A stretch of DNA of 64,000 nucleotides from Pseudomonas sp. GM79 (GCF_000282495.1 NZ_AKJE01000023.1:1-64000), one strand, 5' to 3'; shown: positions 1-9,036, numbered from the stretch's first letter. Numbers and translations: made by a program. The notes: generated by a model from the sequence alone, not told the origin.

Positions 1-1635
1 CCGATGCTGGCGGCGAAAGCCGTTGTGTTCGGTCAGCAGGTATTCACCCTTGAGCTGCGCGGTATGAGCGTCGGCATCGCCCAGGGTCAGCGCCCGGTCT
101 TGCTCTTCGCAACTCAAATGCAGGGTGATTTCTGTTGGCAGTCCGGCACGGAATCCGTTGCCAATACCCCAAGGCGAACTCAGGTCATCAGCGCGGGTCG
201 TGCTCGACTGGCTCTGGGCAAATGCCTGCGCGGCCGCTTGCCAGAATTCATCGCTGAGGTCTGAAGGTGCTGGCAGCAGTTGTTCCTGATAACGCGGAAT
301 AAACCCGGTATCCAGCTCCGCCGCGGCAAATGCCGGGTGGCCGACGATTCGGCGCAGGAAGTTGATGTTGGTTTTCAGCCCGCCGATGGCAAACTCATCG
401 AGCATGCTCAGCAAACGCAGCCGTGCCTGTTCACGGTCTTCGCCCCAGGCAATCAGCTTGCCGAGCATCGGGTCGTAGAAGGGCGAAATCTCGTCGCCTT
501 CTTCAACACCACTGTCGACGCGACGCCCCGGTCCTGCGGCGGATTCACGATACAACGCCAGACGCCCGGTCGCCGGTAGAAAGTCGTTGCCCGGGTCTTC
601 GGCATACAGCCGCACTTCAATCGCATGGCCGATCAGCGGCACCTGGTCTTGAGTCATCGGCAGCGCTTCACCGCGGGCCACGCGAATCTGCCAGGCCACC
701 AGGTCGAGGCCGGTGATGGCTTCGGTGACCGGGTGTTCAACTTGCAGACGCGTGTTCATCTCCATGAAGAAGAACTCACCGCGCGCATCCAGCAAAAACT
801 CCACGGTGCCGGCGCCGACGTAACCGATGGCCTGTGCCGAGCGCACGGCGGCTTCGCCCATGGCTCGACGCAGTTCCGGGCTCAGACCCGGCGCCGGGGC
901 TTCTTCGACGACTTTCTGATGCCGACGCTGGATCGAGCAATCACGTTCGTTGAGGTATAGGCAGTTGCCATGCTGGTCGGCGAATACCTGGATTTCCACG
1001 TGGCGTGGCTTGAGCAGGTACTTCTCCACCAACATCCGCGAGTCGCCGAACGAGGACAGCGCTTCACGTTGCGCCGAGGCCAGGGCTTCGGCCAGTTGGC
1101 TGACGTCCTCGACCACTTTCATGCCTTTGCCACCGCCGCCCGCCGTGGCCTTGAGCAGCACCGGATAACCGATGCGTGCGCAGGCATCGCGGAAGGTGTC
1201 GAGGTCTTGGGCTTCGCCATGATAGCCGGGTACCAGTGGCACGCCTGCGGTTTCCATCAAGGCTTTGGCCGCGGACTTGCTGCCCATGGCGTCGATGGCC
1301 GAGGCGGGCGGGCCGAGAAAAATCAGGCCGGCCGCTTCGATTGCGCGGGCGAACCCGGCGTTTTCCGAGAGAAAACCATAACCGGGATGAATTGCCTGAG
1401 CGCCGCTGGCTTTCGCAGCGGCGATCAGTTTGTCGATTTGCAGGTAACTGTCGGCGGCTTTGCTGCCGCCCAGGTCAACGCGGATATCGGCTTCGCGGCT
1501 GTGCCGGGCATCCCGGTCGGTGGCGCTGTGCACGGCCACGGTGGTCAGGCCCAGGGCTTTGGCGGTGCGCATCACCCGGCAAGCGATTTCGCCGCGGTTG
1601 GCCACCAGCAAGGTGGTGAGAACAGGTGCGCTCAT
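1..1635 (-). CDS. liuD: Methylcrotonyl-CoA carboxylase, biotin-carboxylase (alpha) subunit, 3' end cut by window
   Basis: This subunit carboxylates biotin with ATP and bicarbonate so that LiuB can convert 3-methylcrotonyl-CoA to 3-methylglutaconyl-CoA in leucine breakdown. The visible 545 residues begin with the biotin-carboxylase fold (LLVANRGEIACRVMRTAKAL), followed by the glycine-rich ATP-grasp loop (KATAGGGGKGMKVV), the segment RDCSIQRRHQKVVEEAP, and the active-site stretch MEMNTRLQVEHPVTE. Proteins of this family run to about 650 residues, so the C-terminal biotinyl domain with its AMKM lysine lies beyond the left edge. The ATG at 1635 overlaps the liuC stop by one base, which points to translational coupling. 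The four genes liuA, B, C, D form one minus-strand operon. Nothing looks broken; the truncation is only the window edge. Confidence 0.95.
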   Translation of the reverse strand, partial: MSAPVLTTLLVANRGEIACRVMRTAKALGLTTVAVHSATDRDARHSREADIRVDLGGSKAADSYLQIDKLIAAAKASGAQAIHPGYGFLSENAGFARAIEAAGLIFLGPPASAIDAMGSKSAAKALMETAGVPLVPGYHGEAQDLDTFRDACARIGYPVLLKATAGGGGKGMKVVEDVSQLAEALASAQREALSSFGDSRMLVEKYLLKPRHVEIQVFADQHGNCLYLNERDCSIQRRHQKVVEEAPAPGLSPELRRAMGEAAVRSAQAIGYVGAGTVEFLLDARGEFFFMEMNTRLQVEHPVTEAITGLDLVAWQIRVARGEALPMTQDQVPLIGHAIEVRLYAEDPGNDFLPATGRLALYRESAAGPGRRVDSGVEEGDEISPFYDPMLGKLIAWGEDREQARLRLLSMLDEFAIGGLKTNINFLRRIVGHPAFAAAELDTGFIPRYQEQLLPAPSDLSDEFWQAAAQAFAQSQSSTTRADDLSSPWGIGNGFRAGLPTEITLHLSCEEQDRALTLGDADAHTAQLKGEYLLTEHNGFRRQHR

Positions 1636-2450
1636 CAACGCGGCTCCTTGAGGGTGGTTTCGGCTTGCCAGGTTGGCGAGCGTTTTTGCAGGAAGGCGCG
1701 AAGGCCCTCCTGGCCTTCGGGGCTGACGCGGATTCGGGCGATGGCGTTTTCGGTGTAGCGTCGCAGCGCCGGAGTCAGCGCGCCGTGGCCGACTTCACGC
1801 AGCAAGTCCTTGCTGGCGCGCATGGCCGCCGGACTGTTGAGCAGCAGGTTGTCGATCCACTGATCGACTTTCTGTTCCAGTTCAGCCATCGGATAACTCT
1901 CCGACAACAGGCCGATTTCCCGAGCCCGTTGCCCGCCGAAACGTTCGGCGGTCAAGGCATAGCGCCGTGCCGCGCGCTCGCCGATGGCTTGCACCACGAA
2001 CGGGCTGATGACCGCCGGTGCCAGGCCGATGCGCACTTCCGACAGGCAGAACTGCGCGTCATCGGCGCCGATGGCCATGTCGCAGCAACTGATCAGGCCC
2101 AGCGCGCCGCCATAGGCCGCGCCTTGTACCACCGCCACGGTCGGGATTTTCAGCTTGGCGAGGTTGTACATCAACTCCGCCAGTTCCCGGGCGTCGTCGA
2201 GGTTGGTGTGGTAATCGAGTTCGGCCGATTGCTGCATCCAGGCCAGATCAGCGCCGGCGCTGAAGTGTTTGCCACGCCCGCGGATCAACAGAAAACGCAG
2301 GCTGGCATCGCTCGACACTTTGTCCAGCGCGAGGATCAGTTCGCGGATCATTTCGGCGTTGAAGGCGTTGTTTTTTTCTTCACGGCTGAGCCACAAGGTC
2401 GCAAAACCCCTTGGATCGCTCAGCAGTTCGAGGGTGTTGAAGTCGCTCAT
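1635..2450 (-). CDS. liuC: Methylglutaconyl-CoA hydratase
   Basis: The 271-residue product is a crotonase-fold enoyl-CoA hydratase that should hydrate 3-methylglutaconyl-CoA to HMG-CoA. Oxyanion-hole segments are visible as GKHFSAGADLAWM and GAAYGGALGL, and a candidate catalytic glutamate lies in FCLSEVRIGLAP. I chose the ATG at 2450 (MSDFNTLELL) over the upstream in-frame start at 2468, because the shorter form matches the usual crotonase N-terminus. The gene lies between liuB and liuD in the leucine operon, separated from liuB by a 115-bp gap that is almost filled by a REP palindrome pair. A gamma-carboxygeranoyl-CoA hydratase (AtuE) would look similar, but the liu neighbours make LiuC the better call. 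Confidence 0.93.
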   Translation of the reverse strand: MSDFNTLELLSDPRGFATLWLSREEKNNAFNAEMIRELILALDKVSSDASLRFLLIRGRGKHFSAGADLAWMQQSAELDYHTNLDDARELAELMYNLAKLKIPTVAVVQGAAYGGALGLISCCDMAIGADDAQFCLSEVRIGLAPAVISPFVVQAIGERAARRYALTAERFGGQRAREIGLLSESYPMAELEQKVDQWIDNLLLNSPAAMRASKDLLREVGHGALTPALRRYTENAIARIRVSPEGQEGLRAFLQKRSPTWQAETTLKEPR

Positions 2451-2472
2451 GTTTGTCCGTCTCCACAACTCA

Positions 2473-2560
2473 TGTGGGAGCGGGCTTGCTCGCGAAGAAC
2501 GATAACGCGGTGCATCAGGTAAACCGCGGTGAATCCTTCGCGAGCAAGCCCGCTCCCACA
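2473..2560. repeat. REP family A palindrome pair (copy 1) inside the liu operon
   Basis: Two inverted arms of the family A core, TGTGGGAGCGGGCTTGCTCG and its reverse complement, face each other across about 35 bp. The pair fills the gap between liuB and liuC, so it would be transcribed within the operon mRNA. Confidence 0.9.
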
Positions 2561-2565
2561 GAAAA

Positions 2566-4173
2566 TCACATCCGGAACACGCCGAAGCGGCTCGGTTCTA
2601 TTGGCGCATTCAGCGATGCCGACAAGGCCAGGGCCAGCACGTCGCGGGTCTGCGCCGGGTCGATGACACCGTCGTCCCACAGCCGCGCACTGGAATAATA
2701 GGGATGCCCCTGTTCTTCGTACTGATCGAGGATCGGTTGCTTGATCTCGGCTTCTTGCTCGGCGCTGAAACCATGGCCACTGCGCTCAGCCTGCTCACGC
2801 TTGACCTGCACCAGTACGCCCGCCGCCTGTTCGGCACCCATCACGCCAATCCGCGCGTTCGGCCACATCCACAGGAAGCGTGGATCGTAAGCCCGACCGC
2901 ACATGCCGTAGTTACCGGCGCCGAAGCTGCCGCCGATGATCACGGTGAATTTCGGCACCTTCGCGCAGGCCACGGCGGTCACCAGTTTCGCGCCGTGCTT
3001 GGCGATGCCGCCGGCTTCGTATTTCTGGCCGACCATGAAACCGGTGATGTTTTGCAGGAACAGCAACGGGATGCCGCGCTGGCAGGCCAGTTCGATGAAG
3101 TGCGCGCCTTTCTGCGCGGCTTCGGCGAACAGGATGCCGTTGTTGGCGAGGATCGCGATCGGGTAACCGTGCAGGTGGGCAAAGCCGCACACCAGCGTAG
3201 TTCCGAACAACGCCTTGAACTCATCGAACACCGAGCCGTCCACCAGCCGCGCGATCACTTCGCGCACGTCGAACGGTTGCTTGGCGTCCGCCGACACCAC
3301 GCCGTACAACTCGTCGCTGCTGTACAGCGGCGCGATCGGCGCGCGTTGTTGCAGTTCACCGAGCTTGCGCCAATTGAGGTTGGCGACGCTGCGCCGGGCC
3401 AATGCGAGGGCATGTTCATCGCTCTCGGCGTAATGGTCGGCGACACCGGAAATCTTGCAGTGCACATCGGCCCCGCCGAGGTCTTCGGCGCTGACCACTT
3501 CACCCGTCGCGGCTTTCACCAGCGGTGGGCCGGCAAGGAAAATTGTCGCCTGCTGACGAACCATGATCGCTTCATCGGCCATCGCTGGTACATAAGCGCC
3601 ACCGGCGGTGCAGGAGCCCATGACCACCGCAATCTGCGGAATGCCCAAGGCGCTCATGTTGGCCTGGTTGAAGAAGATCCGCCCGAAGTGTTCGCGGTCC
3701 GGGAACACTTCATCCTGACGCGGCAAGTTGGCGCCGCCGGAGTCCACCAGATAAATGCAGGGCAGGCGATTCTGTTGGGCGATGGTTTGTGCGCGTAGGT
3801 GTTTTTTCACGGTCAGCGGGTAGTACGAGCCACCTTTCACGGTGGCATCGTTGGCGACGATCATGCATTCGACGCCTTCCACCCGGCCGATTCCGGCAAT
3901 CACGCCAGCGGCGGGAACGTCTTCGCCGTACACCGCGTAGGCCGCCAATTGGCTGATTTCGAGAAATGGCGAACCCGGATCGAGCAGGCGATTGATCCGC
4001 TCACGGGGCAGCAGTTTGCCCCGCGATGTATGCCGCTCCTGGGCCTTCGGGCCGCCACCTTGCTGCACTTGCGCGAGCAGGGTGTGCAGGGCGTCGACCT
4101 GTTTGAGCATTGCCGCGCTGTTGGCCGCGAACTCCGCCGAACGGGGGTTGAGCTGGGTATGCAGGATAGCCAT
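2566..4173 (-). CDS. liuB: Methylcrotonyl-CoA carboxylase, carboxyltransferase (beta) subunit
   Basis: The 535-residue protein transfers the carboxyl group from biotinyl-LiuD to 3-methylcrotonyl-CoA. It has the two crotonase-like halves of the acyl-CoA carboxyltransferase family. The N-terminal half carries [16 protein letters not shown] and [16 protein letters not shown] segments, and the C-terminal half has [20 protein letters not shown] and [20 protein letters not shown], which are typical of MCC beta. Length agrees with the family (about 535). The ATG at 4173 lies 12 bp downstream of the liuA stop, consistent with a liuABCD operon. Geranyl-CoA carboxylase AtuC is the nearest alternative, but the isovaleryl-CoA dehydrogenase next door favours LiuB. 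Confidence 0.95.
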   Translation of the reverse strand: MAILHTQLNPRSAEFAANSAAMLKQVDALHTLLAQVQQGGGPKAQERHTSRGKLLPRERINRLLDPGSPFLEISQLAAYAVYGEDVPAAGVIAGIGRVEGVECMIVANDATVKGGSYYPLTVKKHLRAQTIAQQNRLPCIYLVDSGGANLPRQDEVFPDREHFGRIFFNQANMSALGIPQIAVVMGSCTAGGAYVPAMADEAIMVRQQATIFLAGPPLVKAATGEVVSAEDLGGADVHCKISGVADHYAESDEHALALARRSVANLNWRKLGELQQRAPIAPLYSSDELYGVVSADAKQPFDVREVIARLVDGSVFDEFKALFGTTLVCGFAHLHGYPIAILANNGILFAEAAQKGAHFIELACQRGIPLLFLQNITGFMVGQKYEAGGIAKHGAKLVTAVACAKVPKFTVIIGGSFGAGNYGMCGRAYDPRFLWMWPNARIGVMGAEQAAGVLVQVKREQAERSGHGFSAEQEAEIKQPILDQYEEQGHPYYSSARLWDDGVIDPAQTRDVLALALSASLNAPIEPSRFGVFRM

Positions 4174-4185
4174 GTGCAGCTCCGT

Positions 4186-5349
4186 TTAGCGGGTTTCGTT
4201 GAACAGTTCGCGACCGATGAGCATGCGACGGATCTCACTGGTGCCGGCACCGATTTCATACAGCTTGGCGTCACGCAGCAGACGACCGGCCGGGAATTCG
4301 TTGATGTAGCCGTTACCACCGAGAATCTGGATCGCGTCGAGGGCCATTCGGGTCGCGCATTCGGCGCTGTAGAGGATGACTCCGGCGGCGTCCTTGCGGG
4401 CGGTTTCGCCACGCTCGCACGCCTGGGCCACCGCATAGAGGTAGGCGCGACTGGCATTGAGTTGGGTGTACATGTCGGCGACTTTGCCCTGGATCAGCTG
4501 GAATTCGCCGATGCTCTGGCCGAACTGTTTGCGGTCGTGAATGTACGGAACGATCAAGTCCATGCAGGCCTGCATGATCCCGGTCGGGCCACCGGAAAGC
4601 ACCACGCGCTCGTAGTCGAGGCCGCTCATCAGTACTTTCACGCCACCGTTGAGCACGCCGAGGATGTTTTCTTCCGGGACTTCGACGTCATCGAAAAACA
4701 GCTCGCAGGTGTTCGACCCGCGCATGCCGAGCTTGTCGAATTTGTTGCTGCGGCTGAAGCCTTTGGAATCACGTTCAACGATGAACGCGGTGATGCCGTG
4801 CGGCCCTTTTTCCAGGTCGGTCTTGGCGTAGATCACGTAGGTGTTGGCGTCAGGGCCGTTGGTGATCCAGGTTTTGCTGCCGTTGAGTACGTAGTGGTCG
4901 CCACGTTTATCGGCGCGCAGTTTCATCGACACCACGTCGGAACCGGCATTCGGTTCGCTCATGGCCAAGGCACCGATGTGCTCGCCGCTGATCAGTTTTG
5001 GCAGGTATTTGCTTTTCTGTTCGTGAGTGCCGTTGCGGTTGATCTGGTTGACGCAAAGGTTGGAGTGGGCGCCGTAGGACAGGGCGACCGAGGCCGAGCC
5101 ACGGCTGATTTCTTCCATGGCGACGACGTGCGCCAGGTAACCCAGGCCCGCACCGCCGTACTCTTCAGGCACGGTGATACCCAGCAGGCCCATGTCGCCG
5201 AATTTGCGCCACAGGTCAGCGGGGAACAGGTTGTCGATGTCGATCTGAGCGGCGCGCGGGGCGATCTCTTTGGCGACGAAGGACTGAACCTGATCGCGCA
5301 GCATGTCGATGGTTTCACCGAGGGCAAAGTTCAGGGATGGGTAGCTCAT
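4186..5349 (-). CDS. liuA: Isovaleryl-CoA dehydrogenase
   Basis: This FAD enzyme oxidises isovaleryl-CoA to 3-methylcrotonyl-CoA, passing electrons to ETF. The 387-residue product has the acyl-CoA dehydrogenase signatures [14 protein letters not shown] (about 129-142) and [13 protein letters not shown]. Its likely catalytic glutamate is Glu247 in [13 protein letters not shown], the position used by isovaleryl-CoA dehydrogenases rather than by short- and medium-chain enzymes. I chose the ATG at 5349 (MSYPSLNF), which has an AGGTG ribosome binding site; the open frame extends to 5445 but would add an unusual 32-residue tail running into the operator. It is the first gene of the liu operon, and two LiuR-type palindromes lie 56-114 bp upstream. 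Confidence 0.95.
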   Translation of the reverse strand: MSYPSLNFALGETIDMLRDQVQSFVAKEIAPRAAQIDIDNLFPADLWRKFGDMGLLGITVPEEYGGAGLGYLAHVVAMEEISRGSASVALSYGAHSNLCVNQINRNGTHEQKSKYLPKLISGEHIGALAMSEPNAGSDVVSMKLRADKRGDHYVLNGSKTWITNGPDANTYVIYAKTDLEKGPHGITAFIVERDSKGFSRSNKFDKLGMRGSNTCELFFDDVEVPEENILGVLNGGVKVLMSGLDYERVVLSGGPTGIMQACMDLIVPYIHDRKQFGQSIGEFQLIQGKVADMYTQLNASRAYLYAVAQACERGETARKDAAGVILYSAECATRMALDAIQILGGNGYINEFPAGRLLRDAKLYEIGAGTSEIRRMLIGRELFNETR

Positions 5350-5404
5350 GGGGCACCTTTTGGCTTTTTTGTAGGGTGGGGAGGGCAGTGATCCGGCTCT
5401 CACC

Positions 5405-5420
5405 TTTACGTTAACGTAAG
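5405..5420. promoter_or_regulatory. Probable LiuR operator 1 (liuA side)
   Basis: TTTACGTTAACGTAAG is a 16-bp palindrome with a single end mismatch. It is nearly identical to the copies at 5448-5463 and 10684-10699. On the minus strand a TTGACA (5441-5436) is followed after 17 bp by TACGTT (5418-5413), so this palindrome would overlap the -10 of a liuA promoter; that hexamer fit is weak. LiuR is a MerR-type regulator, and liuR lies in this window. Confidence 0.75.
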
Positions 5421-5447
5421 CCTGTGACGAATGGCTGTCAATCACCC

Positions 5448-5463
5448 TTTACGTTAACGTCAA
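5448..5463. promoter_or_regulatory. Probable LiuR operator 2 (acyl-CoA synthetase side)
   Basis: TTTACGTTAACGTCAA is a 16-bp palindrome whose centre is 43 bp, about four helical turns, from operator 1. It is better placed than operator 1 to serve the divergent plus-strand synthetase gene starting at 5607. Two similar sites in one divergent region suggest both genes answer to the same regulator. Confidence 0.72.
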
Positions 5464-5510
5464 CTTGAGCGAGAGTAGAGCCAGTTTCGACACGGTAAAG
5501 CGGACCGACT

Positions 5511-5564
5511 CTGTAGGAGATTCTATGGTTGAGGGCTTCCCCTCAACCATAGAATCTCCCACAG
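5511..5564 (+). other. Long perfect-like hairpin in the leader of the acyl-CoA synthetase gene
   Basis: Two 25-base arms (5511-5535 and 5540-5564) pair at 24 of 25 positions around a CTTC loop. The arms are not part of any of the three REP families in this window. The hairpin lies between LiuR operator 2 and the start codon at 5607, so it would form in the 5' leader of that mRNA. There is no U-tract right after it, so a simple terminator is unlikely. It could stabilise the mRNA, be a solitary small inverted-repeat element, or act as an attenuator. Confidence 0.8.
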
Positions 5565-5606
5565 GTGACGTTCGGCAACCCACTAATAAAGACAATAGGG
5601 GTCGTC

Positions 5607-7313
5607 ATGGATCAACCCAGTGCAAGCCCGCAGCGCAGCTATACCCGTGGTTCCCAGGACAAAGCCTTGCTGGCGATGACCATCGGTCAGGCGTTTGATA
5701 ACACGGTCGCGCAACACCCGAACGGGGAGGCGCTGGTCGTGCGCCATCAGCAGTTGCGCTGCACCTGGCAGCAGCTGTCAGAGACCGTCGACCTGCACGC
5801 CAGAGCATTTTTGGCGCTGGGCTTGCAGACCGGTGACCGGCTCGGCATCTGGGCGCCGAACTGTGCCCAGTGGTGCATCAGCCAGTTCGCCAGCGCGAAA
5901 ATCGGTGTGATCCTGGTCAACATCAATCCGGCTTACCGCAGTTCCGAACTCGAATACGTGTTGAAGCAGTCCGGTTGCCAATGGCTGGTCTGTGCCGGTG
6001 CCTTCAAGACCTCCGACTATCACGGCATGTTGCAAGGATTGATTCCGGAACTGGCGGAGCAATCCATCGGCCAGTTGCAGAGCGAACGCCTGCCGGAACT
6101 GCGCGGGGTGATCAGCCTGGATGCGCAGCCGCCATCGGGTTTCCTGCCGTGGTCGCAGCTGATCGATCTGGCGGCCAGCGTGTCAGTCGAGCAATTGCGC
6201 GAACGTCAGGACAGTCTGCATTTCGATCAAGCGGTAAACATCCAATACACCTCCGGCACCACCGGTTTCCCCAAGGGCGCGACTCTCAGCCACTACAACA
6301 TTCTCAACAACGGCTACATGGTCGGCGAAAGCCTAGGGCTGACGGCCAATGATCGGCTAGTGATTCCGGTGCCGCTGTATCACTGCTTCGGGATGGTCAT
6401 GGGCAATCTCGGCTGCGTCACCCACGGCAGTACCATGATTTATCCCAACGACGCTTTCGATCCATTGCTGACGCTGAGCACCGTCGCCGAAGAAAAAGCC
6501 ACCGCGCTTTACGGCGTGCCGACCATGTTCATCGCCATGCTCGATCAGCCCAAGCGCGCCGAGTTTGATTTGTCGAGCCTGCGCACCGGGATCATGGCCG
6601 GGGCGACGTGTCCGATCGAGGTGATGCGCCGGGTTATCAATGAAATGCACATGAGCGAAGTGCAGATTGCCTACGGCATGACGGAAACCAGCCCCGTGTC
6701 TTTGCAGACCGGTCCGTCAGACGAGCTGGAATTGCGCGTCACCACCGTTGGCAGAACACAGCCGCAACTGGAAAGCAAAATCATCGACGAGGCGGGCAAC
6801 CTGGTGCCACGTGGCACCATCGGTGAGCTGTGTACCCGGGGCTACAGCGTGATGCTCGGCTACTGGAACAACCCGCAAGGCACCGCCGAGGCTATCGATG
6901 AGGCGGGCTGGATGCACACCGGCGATCTGGCGAGCATGAACGACGAAGGCTACGTGTGCATTGCCGGGCGTAACAAAGACATGATCATCCGCGGCGGTGA
7001 GAATATTTACCCAAGGGAGCTGGAAGAGTTCTTCTTCACCCACCCGGCGGTCGCCGACGTGCAGGTGATCGGCATTCCTTGCTCCCGGTACGGCGAAGAG
7101 ATCGTCGCCTGGATCAAGTTCCATCCCGGCCACAACGCCACCGAGCAGGAGTTGCAAGCCTGGTGCAAGGAGCGCATTGCGCACTTCAAGACGCCGCGTT
7201 ACTTCAAGTTCGTCGAGGAGTTTCCGATGACGGTGACCGGCAAGATCCAGAAGTTCCGGATGCGTGAGATCAGCATTGAGGAATTGGCCTCAACGGATCG
7301 CCACGAGGTTTGA
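5607..7313 (+). CDS. AMP-forming acyl-CoA synthetase linked to the liu locus
   Basis: The 568-residue protein belongs to the acyl-adenylate-forming family and should activate a carboxylic acid to its CoA thioester. The P-loop [11 protein letters not shown] is at 214-224, followed by YGMTETSP, the hinge region [33 protein letters not shown] and the C-terminal catalytic lysine segment [14 protein letters not shown] took the ATG at 5607 (MDQPSASPQ), preceded by AGGGG; an upstream start at 5565 is possible but would begin at the edge of the hairpin. It is divergent from liuA and shares its operator region, so a branched-chain or medium-chain acid such as isovalerate is a reasonable substrate guess. 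The exact substrate cannot be read from the sequence. Confidence 0.9.
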   Translation: MDQPSASPQRSYTRGSQDKALLAMTIGQAFDNTVAQHPNGEALVVRHQQLRCTWQQLSETVDLHARAFLALGLQTGDRLGIWAPNCAQWCISQFASAKIGVILVNINPAYRSSELEYVLKQSGCQWLVCAGAFKTSDYHGMLQGLIPELAEQSIGQLQSERLPELRGVISLDAQPPSGFLPWSQLIDLAASVSVEQLRERQDSLHFDQAVNIQYTSGTTGFPKGATLSHYNILNNGYMVGESLGLTANDRLVIPVPLYHCFGMVMGNLGCVTHGSTMIYPNDAFDPLLTLSTVAEEKATALYGVPTMFIAMLDQPKRAEFDLSSLRTGIMAGATCPIEVMRRVINEMHMSEVQIAYGMTETSPVSLQTGPSDELELRVTTVGRTQPQLESKIIDEAGNLVPRGTIGELCTRGYSVMLGYWNNPQGTAEAIDEAGWMHTGDLASMNDEGYVCIAGRNKDMIIRGGENIYPRELEEFFFTHPAVADVQVIGIPCSRYGEEIVAWIKFHPGHNATEQELQAWCKERIAHFKTPRYFKFVEEFPMTVTGKIQKFRMREISIEELASTDRHEV

Positions 7314-7315
7314 AT

Positions 7316-7342
7316 GCCCTGACCGGTAATACCGGCCAGGGC
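7316..7342. terminator. Hairpin between convergent synthetase and ethylene-forming enzyme genes
   Basis: GCCCTGACCGGT and ACCGGCCAGGGC pair with one mismatch around an AAT loop, directly after the synthetase stop and 9 bp from the stop of the convergent gene. No U-tract follows on either strand, so termination strength is uncertain. Confidence 0.5.
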
Positions 7343-7351
7343 ACACTCAGC

Positions 7352-8413
7352 CTATGAGTGGGTTGCAATTTGCGGAGCTCGCTTGTCGCGCGCTTTCAGT
7401 TCTTCCAGCCGCGCGAGGCGATTCTGCTCGTGGATGCGTCGGGTGGTGATTCGATCCGGGTAGCAGCGCATGAACATATGGGTGAAGTGCTCGCCGTAAT
7501 GAATGCGCTCTTGGCTGCCTGGTTCGAACAACGGTCGGGCAGAAGCTTCGAAACCCGGTTCGTGGAAGTACGCGCAGGCGAAGCGTTCACGAGTATTGAG
7601 CTTGACCTTGTGTGGGGTGGAAAGCAGGTAGCCATTGGTCATGAACTGCATGATGTCGCCAGGGAACACCGTCCACACCCTTGGCGTGGGTGTCACGAAA
7701 GTCCAGGGTTCCTCGTGTTCGAACAAGCCTGCCGAACTTTCTTCCGGCAGCCAGTTGCGGTTGCGCTTCTCGCCCTCGACCGGTGGGCGAATGTACAGAC
7801 CGCCGACATCGTCTTGGGCTGCGATGACCAGCAGGCCATAGTCCGTGTGTGCACCAATGCCTCGGGACGATTTGGACGTTTCGGTCGGGAAGCGCAGTAC
7901 GCGCATGTGGTGCCAGCCATCGCGTGTCAGGTCGGTGAAGGTGCTGATTGGCAGGTTCATGCCCAGCGCCGTGAGCTTGAGTAGTTTCTCGCCTTCTGCG
8001 CCGAGCTCGTCCATGAACGCTTTCATGCGTTTGTGATAAACGCTATCGGGCCATGGCACCGGACCATGGCAAGGCCAGCCGTTTCGAACGCGCGGGTCAC
8101 TCTCGGGCAAGTCTTTGCAAATGGTGAAAATCTCCGAGTAATCCGCCTGGCCGGCAGTGATTTCCTCGCCGGAAGCGATATAGCCGCTGTAGGCTGAATC
8201 GTTGATGCAACCGCTTTTGAAGGTTTGAGGTTTCTTGAAAAAGCGCTTGCTGACGGCTATTGCCGCTTGCGTCTTGCGATCCTGTTCGACACGAGTCTTG
8301 ATCTGGAAAATGCCATCTGTCTGCCAGGCGCGGATCAGTTGTTCTCCCAACGTGATATCGGCGGTACTGCCCGTTACCTTGGCGGGCAGCTTGAAGGTTT
8401 TCAACGTGATCAT
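7352..8413 (-). CDS. efe: 2-oxoglutarate/L-arginine-dependent ethylene-forming enzyme homologue
   Basis: This 353-residue non-haem iron oxygenase closely resembles the P. syringae ethylene-forming enzyme, which turns 2-oxoglutarate into ethylene and CO2 while also hydroxylating L-arginine. From memory of that protein (350 residues), the alignment is almost gap-free and the numbering matches. Iron ligands are His189, Asp191 and His268; the 2-oxoglutarate arginine is Arg277 with Phe283 nearby; arginine-site residues Glu84, Thr86, Arg171, Tyr192, Arg316 and Cys317 are all present, with Ile for Val at 85. Blocks such as TDLTRDGWHHMRVLRFP and DDVGGLYIRPPVEGEKRNRN appear unchanged. The ATG at 8413 has a strong AAGGAGA site. 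The gene sits alone between a convergent synthetase gene and a CrcY-type sRNA. Whether it makes ethylene here is inferred, not shown. Confidence 0.93.
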   Translation of the reverse strand: MITLKTFKLPAKVTGSTADITLGEQLIRAWQTDGIFQIKTRVEQDRKTQAAIAVSKRFFKKPQTFKSGCINDSAYSGYIASGEEITAGQADYSEIFTICKDLPESDPRVRNGWPCHGPVPWPDSVYHKRMKAFMDELGAEGEKLLKLTALGMNLPISTFTDLTRDGWHHMRVLRFPTETSKSSRGIGAHTDYGLLVIAAQDDVGGLYIRPPVEGEKRNRNWLPEESSAGLFEHEEPWTFVTPTPRVWTVFPGDIMQFMTNGYLLSTPHKVKLNTRERFACAYFHEPGFEASARPLFEPGSQERIHYGEHFTHMFMRCYPDRITTRRIHEQNRLARLEELKARDKRAPQIATHS

Positions 8414-8549
8414 GTTCGTCTCCTTTTATCCAGTAAAGGGACGTGTACTCATTCGAGAGACGTTGACGAACAGCGGTGGCCAACGGAACAGCTCCAGACC
8501 TTCATGGCATGGATCATGAGTGTCCCTGCAATCCCCGGAGGGAAGGCGA

Positions 8550-8578
8550 TTTATAGGACATCCGGGTTTTGATTTGAC
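8550..8578 (-). promoter_or_regulatory. Candidate sigma-70 promoter of efe
   Basis: On the minus strand GTCAAA (8578-8573) and TATAAA (8555-8550) are separated by 17 bp, 137 bp upstream of the efe start codon. The -10 matches 5 of 6 consensus bases, the -35 only 3 of 6, so an activator may be needed. Confidence 0.4.
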
Positions 8579-8594
8579 CTGTCATTTATGACAG
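8579..8594. promoter_or_regulatory. Palindrome abutting the efe promoter, candidate operator
   Basis: CTGTCATTTATGACAG has two perfect 7-base arms around TT. It lies immediately upstream of the putative -35 of efe, where a class I/II activator or a repressor would bind. It occurs once as far as I can see and does not resemble the LiuR sites. Confidence 0.5.
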
Positions 8595-8650
8595 TTTCGA
8601 CGAGCGGGCAGTCAGAGGGTGTTGCGCAGGGGGTATACAAGGGGCAGAAA

Positions 8651-9026
8651 GCACAAAGGGGAGCCGAAGCTCCCCTTTAATTTTGTCGTTACGTGCTCTT
8701 TTTTTATTATTGAGGGGCGGTCTGTTGTTGTTTTTGGCAACCGTGGCCCTTTACCGCTGTTTTTGTCGATCCCCATCCGGGATCAAGAGCAAACGTATTT
8801 TTTTGAGCGCTGATCTACTTTTTCGCTAAGCGATCCAACCAGTTCGGGAGCTACCTGAAGGTAGTTTTATTGTTCTCTGCCCGGTTGCGGGTTACTTCGA
8901 AAAGCACCCTGAAAAGCACACCTTCTCCAAAAAAATCTGTTAGCTGCGTCTCTGCCGTGTTGTTCTTGTTATGTCAGAGTCGTTACGTCTTATTTTTATT
9001 GGTTTGCAGTTTTTATTCTTGTTATG
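8651..9026 (-). ncRNA. crcY: CrcY/CrcZ-type regulatory small RNA (Hfq/Crc sponge)
   Basis: The roughly 375-nt transcript would sequester Hfq (with Crc) and so relieve carbon catabolite repression. Read on the minus strand it contains seven A-rich segments of the AANAANAA type, at about 9009-9023, 8986-9002, 8956-8970, 8860-8874, 8794-8805, 8722-8737 and 8696-8712, the hallmark of CrcZ, CrcY and CrcX. It starts at a sigma-54 promoter and ends in a 10-bp stem with a UUCG loop (8678-8655). I recall that in P. putida crcY lies next to the HMG-CoA lyase gene (PP_3540); here the same gene is directly upstream, so CrcY is the best name, although CrcX or CrcZ cannot be excluded by reading alone. The stretch has no credible protein-coding frame. 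Confidence 0.85.
8655..8678 (-). terminator. Terminator stem of the CrcY-type sRNA
   Basis: AAAGGGGAGC and GCTCCCCTTT form a perfect 10-bp stem; on the minus strand the loop is TTCG. The following U-run is short and interrupted (TTTGTGCTTT). The hairpin also separates the sRNA from efe. Confidence 0.75.
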
Positions 9027-9036
9027 CCATAGAGAT

